Shown here: piece by piece, positions 1 through 9,440 of the stretch
Numbering within the stretch: position 1 is the stretch's first letter
Layout: each line of letters begins with the position of its first letter
From: Azospirillum agricola
Lineage (GTDB): Bacteria; Pseudomonadota; Alphaproteobacteria; Azospirillales; Azospirillaceae
DNA length: 64,000 nt
Assembly (NCBI RefSeq): GCF_017876095.1
Contig: NZ_JAGINM010000010.1
Coordinates: 186,001-250,000 of the forward strand
Reading direction: 5' to 3'
Made by a program: the position numbers and the translations under genes
The notes under the pieces: model-generated
Told to the model about the DNA's origin: nothing
Databases searched by the model: none
What the model saw: only the letters and a program-made list of their open reading frames with translations

Positions 1-983
<983 letters not shown>

Positions 984-1596
984 TGGCGTTGTCCTCCCAC
1001 GGAATGTTTGCTGACGCAGCGTTGTGTAATGTTGCCATTCATGTGCGCCAAACCAACATTAAGGAGCGACTGGAAACTTTGCGCAACCGTTGTGCAGGAA
1101 TGCTCTTCTGGTCTTCTGGATGGAACCATAAAGTGTTACGAGAGCACCCATAACCTGCACTCCTTGGAACCATAAAATGGTCCGTCACAACCGCACGCCT
1201 CCGGGACCAGCGGAGAGTGTGGGGATGCTGTGAAATCGCTCCCCTACCAAGCGGATCCGTTTGTAAAATCTCCCACACTGTGAGTGTTGTGGTGACCGCC
1301 CGATCGGCGTCCACCTCCAGGTGCCCGCCATCCGAAACTTGGTTGACGTGTTGTTGCGGTTCCTCGCAGGAGATGCCTTTGGCTCCTCCTGTCATCAAAG
1401 CCGCAAGATATCGTTTGAAGACAGCGACCTTCAGAGCATCGCAAAGGGGGCAACCAAAAAACATCAATAACAAAGAAATATTTCAGAAATCCAATATATA
1501 TTAGATGATTATATCAGAAATCTATCACGAATACCAGCCTTCCTTAGAGCCAAGATTTGAATATCGTGTTGTCGAACCGTCGTCGCAGGAGGCCTC
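984..1596. other. 613-bp gene-free stretch between mmsA and the cas genes
   Basis: No convincing coding sequence is seen on either strand. It must carry the mmsA promoter on its left side. It contains two copies of TGGAACCATAAA (near 1122 and 1160), an 8-bp inverted pair AGTGTGGG/CCCACACT (1216-1223 and 1272-1279), and a markedly AT-rich tract at about 1455-1530, far from the local base composition. The cas5 gene follows directly. In complete type I-C operons cas3 lies just upstream of cas5, so this stretch occupies the place where cas3 would be expected. It may be debris of a deletion or an old mobile element, but I recognise no transposase fragment in it. Confidence 0.5.
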
Positions 1597-2268
1597 ATGT
1601 CTTACAGCCTCACACTGCGCGTTTCGGGCGCGCGCGCTTGCTTTTCCCGAGCCGAGTTCAAGACCGAACGTGCCTCCTATGAGGTGATCACGCCCTCCGC
1701 GGCCCGTGGCATCTTCGATGCCGTGTACTGGCGCCCCGGCCTGCGCTGGGTCATCGACCGCATCCACGTGCTCACCCCCATCCGCCTCCAGTCGCTCAGC
1801 CGCAACGAGGTCGGTGATCGCGTCCCGGTCGCCACCGTGCGCCACGCCATGCGCACCGGTGACCTCCACGCCCTGCCGCGCGCCGCCGCCGACAACCGTC
1901 AGCGACGCGCCGCCACCATCCTGGTCGAGGTCGACTATCTGGTCACCGCCCACCTCATCCTGACCGACGACGCTCCGGCCGGCGACCGGCTGGACGAGCC
2001 TTTGGCCATCGCCACCCGCCGTGCCCGCCGTGGCCAATGCTTCCGCACCCCGTGTCTCGGCACCCGCGAGTTTCCCGCCGACGTCGCGCTGTGGGAAGGC
2101 CCGCCGCCGGCGCACCGGCTGCCCGACGACCAGCGCGACCGCGATCTCGGCCTGATGCTGCTCGACATCGACGACGCCGCCGACCGCGCCTCCCGCTTCT
2201 TCCACGCCGTCCTGCGCGACGGCGTCATCGACGTTCCGCCCTTCGTCGCGGCGGCGGTGCGGCCATGA
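1597..2268 (+). CDS. cas5c: Type I-C CRISPR-associated protein Cas5c (Cas5d)
   Basis: 223 residues, normal for the family. The N-terminus MSYSLTLRVSGARACFSRAE leads into TERASYEVITPSAARGIFDA and the segment WRPGLRWVIDRIHVL, typical of Cas5c/Csd5. A second signature, CLGTREFPADV, lies near residue 150. In type I-C systems there is no Cas6; Cas5c cuts the crRNA precursor and stays on the 5' handle within Cascade. The ATG at 1597 has a strong AGGAGG site upstream. The stop overlaps the cas8c start by ATGA, so the two are translationally coupled. It is the first cas gene here, which is odd because cas3 normally precedes it. The gene itself looks intact. Confidence 0.93.
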   Translation: MSYSLTLRVSGARACFSRAEFKTERASYEVITPSAARGIFDAVYWRPGLRWVIDRIHVLTPIRLQSLSRNEVGDRVPVATVRHAMRTGDLHALPRAAADNRQRRAATILVEVDYLVTAHLILTDDAPAGDRLDEPLAIATRRARRGQCFRTPCLGTREFPADVALWEGPPPAHRLPDDQRDRDLGLMLLDIDDAADRASRFFHAVLRDGVIDVPPFVAAAVRP

Positions 2269-4136
2269 GCGTCCTCGCCGCCCTCACCGCCCACTACGGC
2301 CGGCTGGAGCGCCGCCACGACGTTGCCCCCTTCGGCTACAGCTCCGAGGCCATCGCCTTCGGCCTCGTGCTCGCCGCCGACGGCGAACCGGTCGCCTGCG
2401 ACGACCTGCGGCTTGGGACGCGTGGTCAGGGCCGGGGCCAAGCGCTGACGGTGCCGCGCTCGACCAAGCGCTCGGGGATCCGGCCGCCGCCCTTCTTCCT
2501 GTGGGACAACAGCCGTTACGTTCTCGGGCTCGGCCGTTCCGCGGAGGGCGGCGAGCCCGCGGCCTACGCCGCCCGCGCCGACGCCTTCCGCGTCTGGCAC
2601 GAGCGGCTGCTCGCCGGCACCGAGGACCCCGGCCTGCTGACGCTGCTGCGCTTCCTGCAGCGCTGGACGCCCGAGCGCTTCGCGGAGCCACCGTTCTCGC
2701 CGGCGCTGCTCGACCGCACCCTGGCCTTCCGCCTTGCCGGCGACAGCGATGCCGCCGGCCGGCCCCGCTTCCTGCACGACCGGCCGGCGGCGCGGGCGCT
2801 CTGGGAAGTCCACGCCGCCACCGGCAACCGGCCGGACGCGGTGTGTCTGGTCACCGGCCGCACCGCGCCGGTCGCCCGCCTGCACCCCGCCATCAAGGGC
2901 GTGTCGGGCGCCCGCGAAACCGGCGCGTCGCTGGTCTCCTTCCACCAGGCCGCCTTCACCTCGCACGGCAAGCGCCAGGGCGACAACGCCCCGGTCTCGG
3001 AGGCCGCCGCCTTCCAGTATGGCGCGGCGCTCAACGCCCTGCTGGTGCCGGGCAGCGGCTGCCGGCTGCGGATCGGCGACACCACCACGCTGTTCTGGGC
3101 CGACGCCGCCGTCCACGGCGAGGCGGCGGCCCGCCGGGTCGAGGCGCTGGTCGCCGCCGTGCTGCTCCCCACCGGTCCGCCCGACCGCCGGCGTGACGGG
3201 AGCGACCGACCCGACCCTGTCCGGAACTGGGCCTGGCTGGACGCACCGTCCGCCGGCCGGGCCGCCGCGCTCGGTGTCGAGCCCGAGGTCCGTGTGCATG
3301 TTCTCGGTCTCGCGCCGAACGGCCCGCGCCTGTCGGTGCGCTTCTGGCAGGTGCTGACGGCGGGGGCGCTGCTCGAGCGGCTGACCGCCCACTGGGACGA
3401 TCTGCGGCTCGAGCCGCCGGCCTGGAAACGGCCACCGGCACCGGAGGCGCTGCTCCACGCCCTGGCGCGGCAGGGGCGGCCCGAGACCATCCCGCCTCAA
3501 CTCGCCGGCGAGCTGATGCGGGCCATCCTCACCGGCGACCGCTACCCGCGGGCCCTGCTGACGGCGGTGATCCAGCGCCTGCGCGCCGGCGAGCCGGCCG
3601 ACGGCCCGCGCGCCGCCCTGTGCAAGGCCATCCTCCAGCGCGAGGCCCGCCTGCACCGGCGCGGTGCCGCCGATCCGTCCATCAACCCGACCCAGGGGGT
3701 GCCCGTGAGCCTCGACCGCACGGAATCCGACCAGGCCTACCGGCTGGGACGGCTGTTCGCCGTCCTCGAGAACGCCCAGCGTGCCGCCCTCGGACAACTC
3801 AACGCCAGCGTCCGCGACCGCTACTACGGCGCCGCCTCGGCGACCCCGGCCAGCGTGTTCCCCAGCCTGCTGCGCACCACCACCCATCATCTGGCGGCGC
3901 TGCACCGGGATCGCCGGACCCGCCGCCTTGCCGTCTGGTTCGAGCGTGAGATCGACGAGATCATGCGCGGGCTGGACATGAGCCTGCCGCGCCAACTGCA
4001 GCCGCTCGGCCAAGGCCGCTTCGCCGTCGGCTATCACCACCAGCGCCACACCCGCAAACCCGCCCCGGAGGCTGCCGACCCGGCGTCCCAGCCCAACCCG
4101 GACGGCGCCGACGCGGCTCCCGAGCCCGAGGAGTGA
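2265..4136 (+). CDS. cas8c: Type I-C CRISPR-associated protein Cas8c (Csd1)
   Basis: 623 residues, the usual length of the large type I-C Cascade subunit, which recognises the PAM and helps open target DNA. Supporting stretches are the N-terminal [13 protein letters not shown] and [16 protein letters not shown], then [39 protein letters not shown] and [14 protein letters not shown], all characteristic of Csd1. The C-terminal part has a helical segment with [17 protein letters not shown], matching the region that in many I-C systems also yields the small subunit Cas11c from an internal start. The start ATG lies in a 4-base overlap with cas5c, and cas7 follows after only 4 bases. No disruption is seen in the reading frame. 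Confidence 0.93.
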   Translation: MSVLAALTAHYGRLERRHDVAPFGYSSEAIAFGLVLAADGEPVACDDLRLGTRGQGRGQALTVPRSTKRSGIRPPPFFLWDNSRYVLGLGRSAEGGEPAAYAARADAFRVWHERLLAGTEDPGLLTLLRFLQRWTPERFAEPPFSPALLDRTLAFRLAGDSDAAGRPRFLHDRPAARALWEVHAATGNRPDAVCLVTGRTAPVARLHPAIKGVSGARETGASLVSFHQAAFTSHGKRQGDNAPVSEAAAFQYGAALNALLVPGSGCRLRIGDTTTLFWADAAVHGEAAARRVEALVAAVLLPTGPPDRRRDGSDRPDPVRNWAWLDAPSAGRAAALGVEPEVRVHVLGLAPNGPRLSVRFWQVLTAGALLERLTAHWDDLRLEPPAWKRPPAPEALLHALARQGRPETIPPQLAGELMRAILTGDRYPRALLTAVIQRLRAGEPADGPRAALCKAILQREARLHRRGAADPSINPTQGVPVSLDRTESDQAYRLGRLFAVLENAQRAALGQLNASVRDRYYGAASATPASVFPSLLRTTTHHLAALHRDRRTRRLAVWFEREIDEIMRGLDMSLPRQLQPLGQGRFAVGYHHQRHTRKPAPEAADPASQPNPDGADAAPEPEE

Positions 4137-4140
4137 CATC

Positions 4141-5210
4141 ATGCCCGTCATCGCCAACCGCCACGAATTCGTCCTGCTGTTCGACGTGACCAACGGCAAC
4201 CCCAACGGTGATCCGGACAGCGGCAACCAGCCGCGCCTCGATCCCGACACCAGCCACGGGCTGGTCACCGATGTCTGCCTGAAGCGCAAGATCCGCAACT
4301 ACGTCAGCCTGTTCCATGGCGACGATCCACGCTTCGGCATCTATCTGCAGGACGGTGGCATCCTCAACCGGACCCACCGCACCGCCTACCAAGCGGTGCG
4401 GCCCGGCGAGACGATGGTGGCGACGGCCGCCCGGCTGTCGCCGCGCGACGAGGACGAGGCGGCGGCGGTGCGTCGCTTCATGTGCGACCATTTCTTCGAC
4501 GTCCGTGCCTTCGGGGCGGTGATGAGCACGGGGGTGAACTGCGGCCAGGTGCTGGGCCGGTGCAGCTGGCCTTCGCCCAGTCGCTCGAGCCGATCGTGCC
4601 GCAGGAGCTGACGATCACCCGCATGGCCGCCACCGAGGAAGTGGAGGAGCGCTGCCGTAAGAAGGCTCGGGGGAAACGGGTCGGCGACGGGCGAAGCGCG
4701 GCTGTGGATGCAGACGCCGACCCGGCGGGGGAGGAGGGTGGCAGGGGAGCGGAGGAGGGCGAGCGGCGGGAGAACCGGACGATGGGGCGCAAGCACCGGG
4801 TGCCCTACGCGCTGTACCGGGTCCATGGCTTCGTCTCGGCCAAGCAAGCCGAGCGCGGCGGCCCGGGTGAGCGGCCACGCAAGGCGGAGGGCACCGGCTT
4901 CGACGAGGCCGACCTCGACCTGTTGTGGACGGCGCTGGAGCGGATGTTCGACCATGACCGCTCGGCCGCCCGCGGTGAGATGGCCAGCCGGCGGCTGGTC
5001 GTGTTCCGCCACGACAGCGCGCTCGGCAACGCATCGGCGGCCAGCCTGTTCCGGCGCGTCGCGGTGCGACGCCACGTGCGGGGTGCGGTGTATGATCTCG
5101 ACAGCCCCGAACTGGACACGGTGCCGCCGGCCCGCCGGTTCGAGGATTACGACATCCGGATCGACCACACCGACCTGCCGGCCGGGGTGGAGATGATCGA
5201 GCGGTTCTGA
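4141..5210 (+). pseudogene. cas7: Type I-C Cascade backbone protein Cas7 (Csd2), frameshifted
   Basis: The start frame encodes [20 protein letters not shown] through [15 protein letters not shown], the standard Csd2 N-terminal half. It then loses the frame at about 4550-4560 and stops at 4611. The family sequence continues in the frame one base back ([17 protein letters not shown], then RTMGRKHRVPYALYRVHGF, RSAARGEMASRRLVVFRHDS) to the stop at 5210. One base is missing between these points; no slippery heptamer is visible. The second half also carries a long charged insertion (about 4630-4780, rich in Arg, Glu, Gly and Asp) where relatives have a short linker, and another near 4855-4900. Either the gene is dead, making the Cascade non-functional, or this is an assembly error. 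Cas7 normally forms the crRNA-binding filament. Confidence 0.85.
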
Positions 5211-5419
5211 GAAGCCGTTCGGTCCGTGCTCACCTTGATGGGCGCGAACCCTAAGCGCACCGATAAAAGCTGAAGGGTTCGCAACGGACCGGGTGTGTTG
5301 AGGATCGTTGCCTTGAGCTTCGTGTGGAGGTTCGGCCACGACCATTGACCAAGGACTTGCCGACGTTTCGCGCGTTGACGGCTGTTCTTGCCTTTCAATC
5401 AACGTTGTCGAGCGAAGCG
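5211..5419 (+). promoter_or_regulatory. CRISPR leader, type I-C style
   Basis: The 209 bases between the cas7 stop and the first repeat have no coding character. They hold an inverted repeat with 9-bp arms, GCGAACCCT (5244-5252) and AGGGTTCGC (5274-5282), resembling conserved hairpin elements in type I-C leaders, and become AT-richer towards the repeat. The array would be transcribed on the plus strand from here, since the GAAAC end of each repeat faces away from the cas genes as expected for this subtype. Confidence 0.6.
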
Positions 5420-5515
5420 GTTGCTTCTCACACAGAAGCGCGGATCGAAACAGCCCCTTGGCGAACAGGATGGGGACGCGCGCGTTGCTTCTCACACAGA
5501 AGCGCGGATCGAAAC
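5420..5515 (+). CRISPR. Remnant type I-C CRISPR array: two repeats, one complete spacer
   Basis: Two identical 32-bp repeats occupy 5420-5451 and 5484-5515. Each begins GTTGCTTCTC and ends GCGCGGATCGAAAC, the diagnostic 3' end of type I-C repeats, with a short internal palindrome (CTTCTCACACAGAAG). The spacer between them is 32 bp (5452-5483), slightly short for I-C (usually 33-36). After the second repeat 36 bp of unique sequence (5516-5551) remain, probably a second spacer, and then an IS3-family element begins at 5552. No repeat is found on the other side of the IS. Spacer targets cannot be judged from this sequence alone. Confidence 0.9.
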
Positions 5516-5678
5516 GGGCACCGCCCCACCGTGGGGCGCGGCACGGTTCGATGAGACGCCCGGCTGCGGTAGATTGAACCGCAACCGGAGGTCTTTGAGA
5601 TGGACAAGGGTCAGGGGCGTAAGCCCGAGGGGGGCGCCGGAGCGCGCCCACAACGCTGGCGCAGGCGCCCCCTCGGGC

Positions 5679-5996
5679 GTGGACGCCAGCACGCCCCAGC
5701 GCTTCTCTGCGGCGCGCAAGGTGGCGGCGGTCACGCGCCTGCTGCGCGGCGAGCCGCTGGAAGTTGTCGCCCGCGAGTTGAACGTCACCGTGGCACGCCT
5801 GTCGGAGTGGCGCGAGCGCGCTCTGGCGGCAGCTGCGTCGGCCATGAAGGAACGCGAGCGCGACGAGCGCGATGAGGAGATCGCGCGTCTCAAGGCCAAG
5901 GTCGGCGAGATCACCATGGCCAATGAGTTGCTGGAAGAGAAGATCGCCGCCTTGGAGGGCAAGCGCCCTTTGGCCCGGCGGAGGTCGAGAGGATGA
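5679..5996 (+). CDS. IS3-family transposase OrfA
   Basis: Encodes an N-terminal helix-turn-helix (RFSAARKVAAVTRLLRGEPL, then LEVVARELNVTVARLSEWRE) followed by a leucine-zipper-like coiled coil (DEEIARLKAKVGEITMANEL), the usual OrfA layout for end recognition and transposase dimerisation. The frame lacks an ATG; GTG at 5679 is the nearest plausible start. A well-placed ATG at 5600 after CCGGAGG reads out of frame and would join this frame if one G were removed from the six-G run near 5629-5634. So either the true start is the GTG or the element carries a one-base slip. It ends in a 4-base ATGA overlap with OrfB. Confidence 0.75.
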   Translation: MDASTPQRFSAARKVAAVTRLLRGEPLEVVARELNVTVARLSEWRERALAAAASAMKERERDERDEEIARLKAKVGEITMANELLEEKIAALEGKRPLARRRSRG

Positions 5997-6904
5997 GCCA
6001 GACCACCTCGCCCTCCACTGGTCGCCCCTACGGTCTGGCCCGCGTTACCCGGATCTGGCGGGTGTCGCGCGCCACCGTCTACCGCCACCGGGCGGACGCC
6101 CCGACACCGACGCCCCGGCATCCGGGCCCGCTTGGCCCCTGCTCGGATGGCGAACTGGTCGAGCACATCCGCCAGCGGATCCTCGCCTCGCGCTTTCATG
6201 GAGAGGGCTACCGCAAGGTCTGGGCACGTCTGCGCCACGCAGGCATCCGCACCTCGGCACGTCGGGTGCGACGGCTGATGGGAGCACACGGGCTGCTGGC
6301 GCCGCATCGGGTTGGACGGCCCCGCACGCACACACACGACGGCACCATCGTGACCGAGGCGGTGAACACGATGTGGGGGACCGATATGACCGAGACGATC
6401 ACCGTGGCCGAGGGCGTGGCGCGCGTCTTCATCGCGGTGGATCACGCCAACTCCGAGGTGGTGGGCATGCACGCCTCGAAGAGCGGCAACCGCTTCGAGG
6501 CCCTGGAGCCGATCCGTCAGGGCGTACTGCGCCACTTTGGCAGCATCGGCCCCGGCGTGGCGGTCGGGCTGAAGCTGCGTCACGACCACGGTTCGAACTA
6601 TATGTCTGGCGACTTCCAGGCCGAGATCAAATGTTTGGGCATCACCAGTTCGCCATCCTTCGTGCGCGAGCCGGAGGGCAACGGCGTGGCCGAGCGGTTC
6701 ATCCGGACGCTCAAGGAAAACTTCCTGTGGGTCCACACCTTCGATACCGTCGAGGACCTGCGCCGCGCTCTGGTCGAGTTCGCCCGTCACGACAACGAAA
6801 CCTGGCTCGTCGCCCGGCATGGACATCGCACCCCAGCCCAGGTGCGCGCTGACCAACTCGGGGTTGATGAGACGCCCATGGCCGAGCTACCCTTGGCCGC
6901 CTGA
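5993..6904 (+). CDS. IS3-family transposase OrfB (DDE integrase core)
   Basis: 303 residues, full length. An N-terminal HTH_21-type part (SRATVYRHRADAP; GEGYRKVWARLRHAGIRTS; RRVRRLMGAHGLLAPHRVG) precedes the rve-type catalytic core. The catalytic triad is visible: D131 in MWGTDMTE, D198 in KLRHDHGSNYMS, and E234 in GNGVAERFIRTLKEN. It catalyses strand cleavage and transfer for the element, normally as an OrfAB fusion; here the OrfA stop and OrfB start overlap as ATGA, so reinitiation is also possible. There is no internal stop, so the transposase may still be active if OrfA is translated. Confidence 0.92.
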   Translation: MSQTTSPSTGRPYGLARVTRIWRVSRATVYRHRADAPTPTPRHPGPLGPCSDGELVEHIRQRILASRFHGEGYRKVWARLRHAGIRTSARRVRRLMGAHGLLAPHRVGRPRTHTHDGTIVTEAVNTMWGTDMTETITVAEGVARVFIAVDHANSEVVGMHASKSGNRFEALEPIRQGVLRHFGSIGPGVAVGLKLRHDHGSNYMSGDFQAEIKCLGITSSPSFVREPEGNGVAERFIRTLKENFLWVHTFDTVEDLRRALVEFARHDNETWLVARHGHRTPAQVRADQLGVDETPMAELPLAA

Positions 6905-6954
6905 ATAACCCCAGACGGGTGTCTCATTTCCGGGCCGCGGTACATCCCCCTGAT

Positions 6955-7153
6955 GGCTGGTTTCGGCCGCTTCCGCCTTGCCGGAGAACACACCGGCCAG
7001 TCCCTCCATCGCCTGCTTCTTCCAGGTGTTGATCAGCGTCTGATGCACGCCGTGCTTGGCCACCAGCTGCGACACCGTCAACTCGCCTCGGATCGCCTCC
7101 AGCGCCACCTTCGCCTTGAACTCCGCCGAATACCGTTTCCGTTTTCCCGTCAT
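6955..7153 (-). pseudogene. Truncated OrfA of a second IS3-family element
   Basis: From the ATG at 7153 the frame reads MTGKRKRYSAEFKAKVALEA, then LTVSQLVAKHGVHQTLINTW and EGLAGVFSGKAEAAE, a typical IS3-family OrfA helix-turn-helix unrelated to the element at 5552-6926. Family similarity stops about 64 residues in, at roughly 6960, where sequence bordering the other IS begins. No orfB follows. Upstream, a possible left terminus of this lost element is TGGCCCCCGTTTCCCGGACA, read on the minus strand from about 7214. The junction explains why the neighbouring IS has no target duplication. Confidence 0.8.
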
Positions 7154-7220
7154 CGGGTCCGTCCTTCTTCCTGGGCGAACCAAGCTTAGCGAACTGTCCG
7201 GGAAACGGGGGCCACCTTCC

Positions 7221-7247
7221 GCCCGATCACCCCGGCGGTGATCGGGC
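7221..7247 (-). terminator. Perfect 11-bp hairpin downstream of the SDR gene
   Basis: GCCCGATCACC and GGTGATCGGGC flank a 5-base loop, 10 bases past the SDR stop on the minus strand. No U-run follows, so it could be a factor-dependent terminator or a 3' stability stem, or a remnant of the mobile-element boundary that lies at about 7214. Confidence 0.45.
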
Positions 7248-7256
7248 CGGCGTTGC

Positions 7257-8018
7257 TCACTTGCCGCCAGTGACATCGAGGAATGTGCCGGTGATGAAGG
7301 AAGCCTCGGCGCTTGCCAGCCATAGGATCGCCCGCGCGACCTCCTCAGGCTGACCGCCCCGTCCCATGGGGATCGAATCCTTGACGCGATCCACCCGTCC
7401 CGGCTCCCCGCCGCTCGCATGCATCTCCGTGTAGATGTGTCCGGGGCGGATGCAGTTGACGCGGATGCCATCCCGCGCGACCTCCTTGGCGAAGCCGGTC
7501 GTGAACGTCTCAAGGGCGCCCTTCGAGGCGGCGTAGTCGACATATTCGTTCGGGCTGCCGAGCCGGGCCGATGCCGATGAGATGTTGATCACCACGCCGC
7601 CCCGCCCGTTGTGGCGATAGGACATGCGCTTGACTGCCTGCTGGGCGCAGAGGATCGGGCCGATCGCGTTGACCGCGAAGATGCGCTGCATCCGCTTGAA
7701 GTCGAGATCCTCGGTCCGGGACTGCCGCGCAAGCACCGCGGCGTTGTTGACCAGGACGTCGATCCGGCCGAACTCCCGGTCGATCGCGTCGAACAATTGG
7801 ACGACCTGCGCCGGATCCGCGCTGTCGGCGCGCACGGGCAGGGCCCGCCGCCCCAGGGCTTCGACATCCGCCGCCACCGCGCGGGCGGCGGACTCGTTGG
7901 CGACGTAGCTGATCGCGACATCGTAGCCCTGGGCGGCGGCAAGCCTCGCGGTCGCCGCGCCCATGCCACGCCCTCCACCCGTTATCAGAATCAGCGGCGC
8001 CCGAGGGACGGTGTTCAT
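7257..8018 (-). CDS. SDR-family NAD(P)-dependent oxidoreductase
   Basis: 253 residues, a classical short-chain dehydrogenase. The Rossmann motif is ITGGGRGMGAATA (about residues 12-24), the NNAA motif is VLVNNAAVL, catalytic Ser lies in INISSASARLG and the catalytic YxxxK is YVDYAASKGAL, with the C-terminal GRGGQPEEVARAILWLAS and FITGTFLDVTGGK. All active-site residues are present. The substrate cannot be deduced; FabG-like sugar or quinone dehydrogenases have this layout. It lies 65 bp downstream of the MFS gene on the same strand and probably shares its transcript. A broken homologue of its 3' half lies at 24950-25162. Confidence 0.88.
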   Translation of the reverse strand: MNTVPRAPLILITGGGRGMGAATARLAAAQGYDVAISYVANESAARAVAADVEALGRRALPVRADSADPAQVVQLFDAIDREFGRIDVLVNNAAVLARQSRTEDLDFKRMQRIFAVNAIGPILCAQQAVKRMSYRHNGRGGVVINISSASARLGSPNEYVDYAASKGALETFTTGFAKEVARDGIRVNCIRPGHIYTEMHASGGEPGRVDRVKDSIPMGRGGQPEEVARAILWLASAEASFITGTFLDVTGGK

Positions 8019-8083
8019 TGGAAGACCCCTCCTGTGGTTGCGGGAAATTCATGAGGATCCGGGAACGGCGGAATGCCGGCGGC

Positions 8084-9346
8084 TCATTGCCGGCCTTGGC
8101 CGATCCACCTCAACATCCGGTGCCGGGAGACGCCGGCCCGCCCGCGCGGTTGCGCGCCGGAGGCGTTCAGATGGGGCCTCAGCGTCAGGACGAGCGGAAC
8201 GATCAGGGCGGCGGTCGCCGCCGAGGCCAGCACGCCGGTCGTCTGGGTGCTGTGATCGGCAATGGCGCCGTAGAGGATCGGCGCCAGGCCTCCGGAACCG
8301 ATGACGCTCGTGTAGAAGACCGCGAAGGCCCGGCCCGTATCGCCGTCGGCAAGCTCCGGCACGGTGCCGTAGAGCACCGAAGAGGTGCCGTTGAGCACGA
8401 CGCCGAGCAGCGGCAGCAGGATGAGCGTCGGCGTCAGCGACGTGAACAGCGTCGCCACGATCAGCAAGGCGCTGGCGGCTTCGGTCACCATGACGCTGCC
8501 GACGACACCCAGCCGCTCCCCGAGCCGGCCGCACGTCGCCTTTCCGAACGCGCCGCCGATGAACAGCACGGCCAGAGCGAGCCCGACCGTCGCCGTGTCT
8601 CCGCCCTGTCCATGGATAAGGAAGGGAAGAAAGAGCAGATAGCCCATGCGGGTCGCCGTATCGAGCGCGCCGATCGTCGTCAGAATGCCGAAGCCGCCGC
8701 GGCCTTGGCCGGAAGCCGTCCCCCTCGTGGCGGTCCTGGTGATGGGGGCAGCCGGCGCCAGCGGCATCAGGGCGACCGACAGGGCGATTCCAAGCACCGC
8801 CATCACCACCAGCACCGGTTGCCAGCCGAGAATCGGCAGCAGCAGCGCGACGAGCGCCGGCAGCGCCGCTTTTCCGAGATCGCCCGAAAAGTTGTAGATG
8901 CCGAGTGGCTGCCGCGATGCCGAGCCATAGCTGGCGGTGACGAGCATCGAGCCGCATGGGTGCTGGATGCTCGATCCGATGCCGGCCACGACGAGGCCGA
9001 CGCAAAGGCCCGCAAAGCCGAACGGTGCCGCCATGATCAGCAAGCCCGTCAATGCGAGGACGGTCGACAGGATCAGCGCCGCCCGCGGCGACAGGCCGCG
9101 CAGGGCCCGCTCGGCCGGGATTTGCAGGCCTCCCATCGTCCCGGAATAGAGAGCGCGCATGATGGCGAGCGCCGCATAGGAAAGGCCGAACTGCGCCTGC
9201 CATACCGGCAGGAAGACATAGAGAGCGTCGGTATACCCGTCATGCAGCGCGTGGGCGAGGCAGGCACCGGTCAAGTTCTTCTTTTTCTGATTCCACCAAT
9301 CTCTCGATTTCATCTTTGACGGTTTCCTTGGAGGCGCGACCGGCAT
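8084..9346 (-). CDS. MFS transporter, fosmidomycin-resistance-like
   Basis: 420 residues with about twelve hydrophobic segments. The N-terminal half has HALHDGYTDALYVFLPVW and YAALAIMRALYSGTMGGLQ, and GIGSSIQHPCGSMLVTASYG follows, resembling the Fsr branch of the major facilitator superfamily (inner-membrane drug or metabolite export). A basic loop between the halves (PITRTATRGTASGQGRGG) separates the bundles. The ATG at 9346 is conserved in a degenerate copy of the same upstream region at 25160-25162, supporting that region as regulatory DNA. It forms a likely operon with the SDR gene. Its cognate LysR regulator gene has been lost here except for a scrap. Confidence 0.82.
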   Translation of the reverse strand: MPVAPPRKPSKMKSRDWWNQKKKNLTGACLAHALHDGYTDALYVFLPVWQAQFGLSYAALAIMRALYSGTMGGLQIPAERALRGLSPRAALILSTVLALTGLLIMAAPFGFAGLCVGLVVAGIGSSIQHPCGSMLVTASYGSASRQPLGIYNFSGDLGKAALPALVALLLPILGWQPVLVVMAVLGIALSVALMPLAPAAPITRTATRGTASGQGRGGFGILTTIGALDTATRMGYLLFLPFLIHGQGGDTATVGLALAVLFIGGAFGKATCGRLGERLGVVGSVMVTEAASALLIVATLFTSLTPTLILLPLLGVVLNGTSSVLYGTVPELADGDTGRAFAVFYTSVIGSGGLAPILYGAIADHSTQTTGVLASAATAALIVPLVLTLRPHLNASGAQPRGRAGVSRHRMLRWIGQGRQ

Positions 9347-9440
9347 TGCCCGGCTGGGTCCATCCCGAAGGCATGGTATACGCGTGACGTTTCATCGACC
9401 AGTGCGCTTCGAATCACGGATACCGTTCATTTTCCTCACG

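Larger units (their letters stand above)
5552..6926 (+). mobile_element. IS3-family insertion sequence, 1375 bp
   Basis: The ends are imperfect inverted repeats: left TGAGACGCCCGGCTGCGGT at 5552, and the right end read in reverse TGAGACACCCGTCTGGGGT ending at 6926, with 5'-TG...CA-3' termini as in IS3 elements. Inside are overlapping orfA and orfB encoding an HTH protein and a DDE transposase. The flanks (CGA to the left, TTT to the right) show no 3- to 5-bp direct repeat, so the copy did not simply hop in here; a deletion or recombination next to it has removed one original flank. It truncates the CRISPR array and abuts another IS fragment. Confidence 0.88.

Noticed and set aside
1935-4298. 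A long open frame on the minus strand opposite cas8c
   Set aside because: Its translation is Gly/Arg/Ala-rich with no family likeness. At this GC content the antisense frame of a real gene often stays open; cas8c on the plus strand explains the stretch.
4550-4565. Programmed -1 ribosomal frameshifting in cas7
   Set aside because: No X-XXY-YYZ slippery heptamer and no strong downstream stem at the right spacing; no cas7 family is known to use it. A mutation or sequencing error is simpler.
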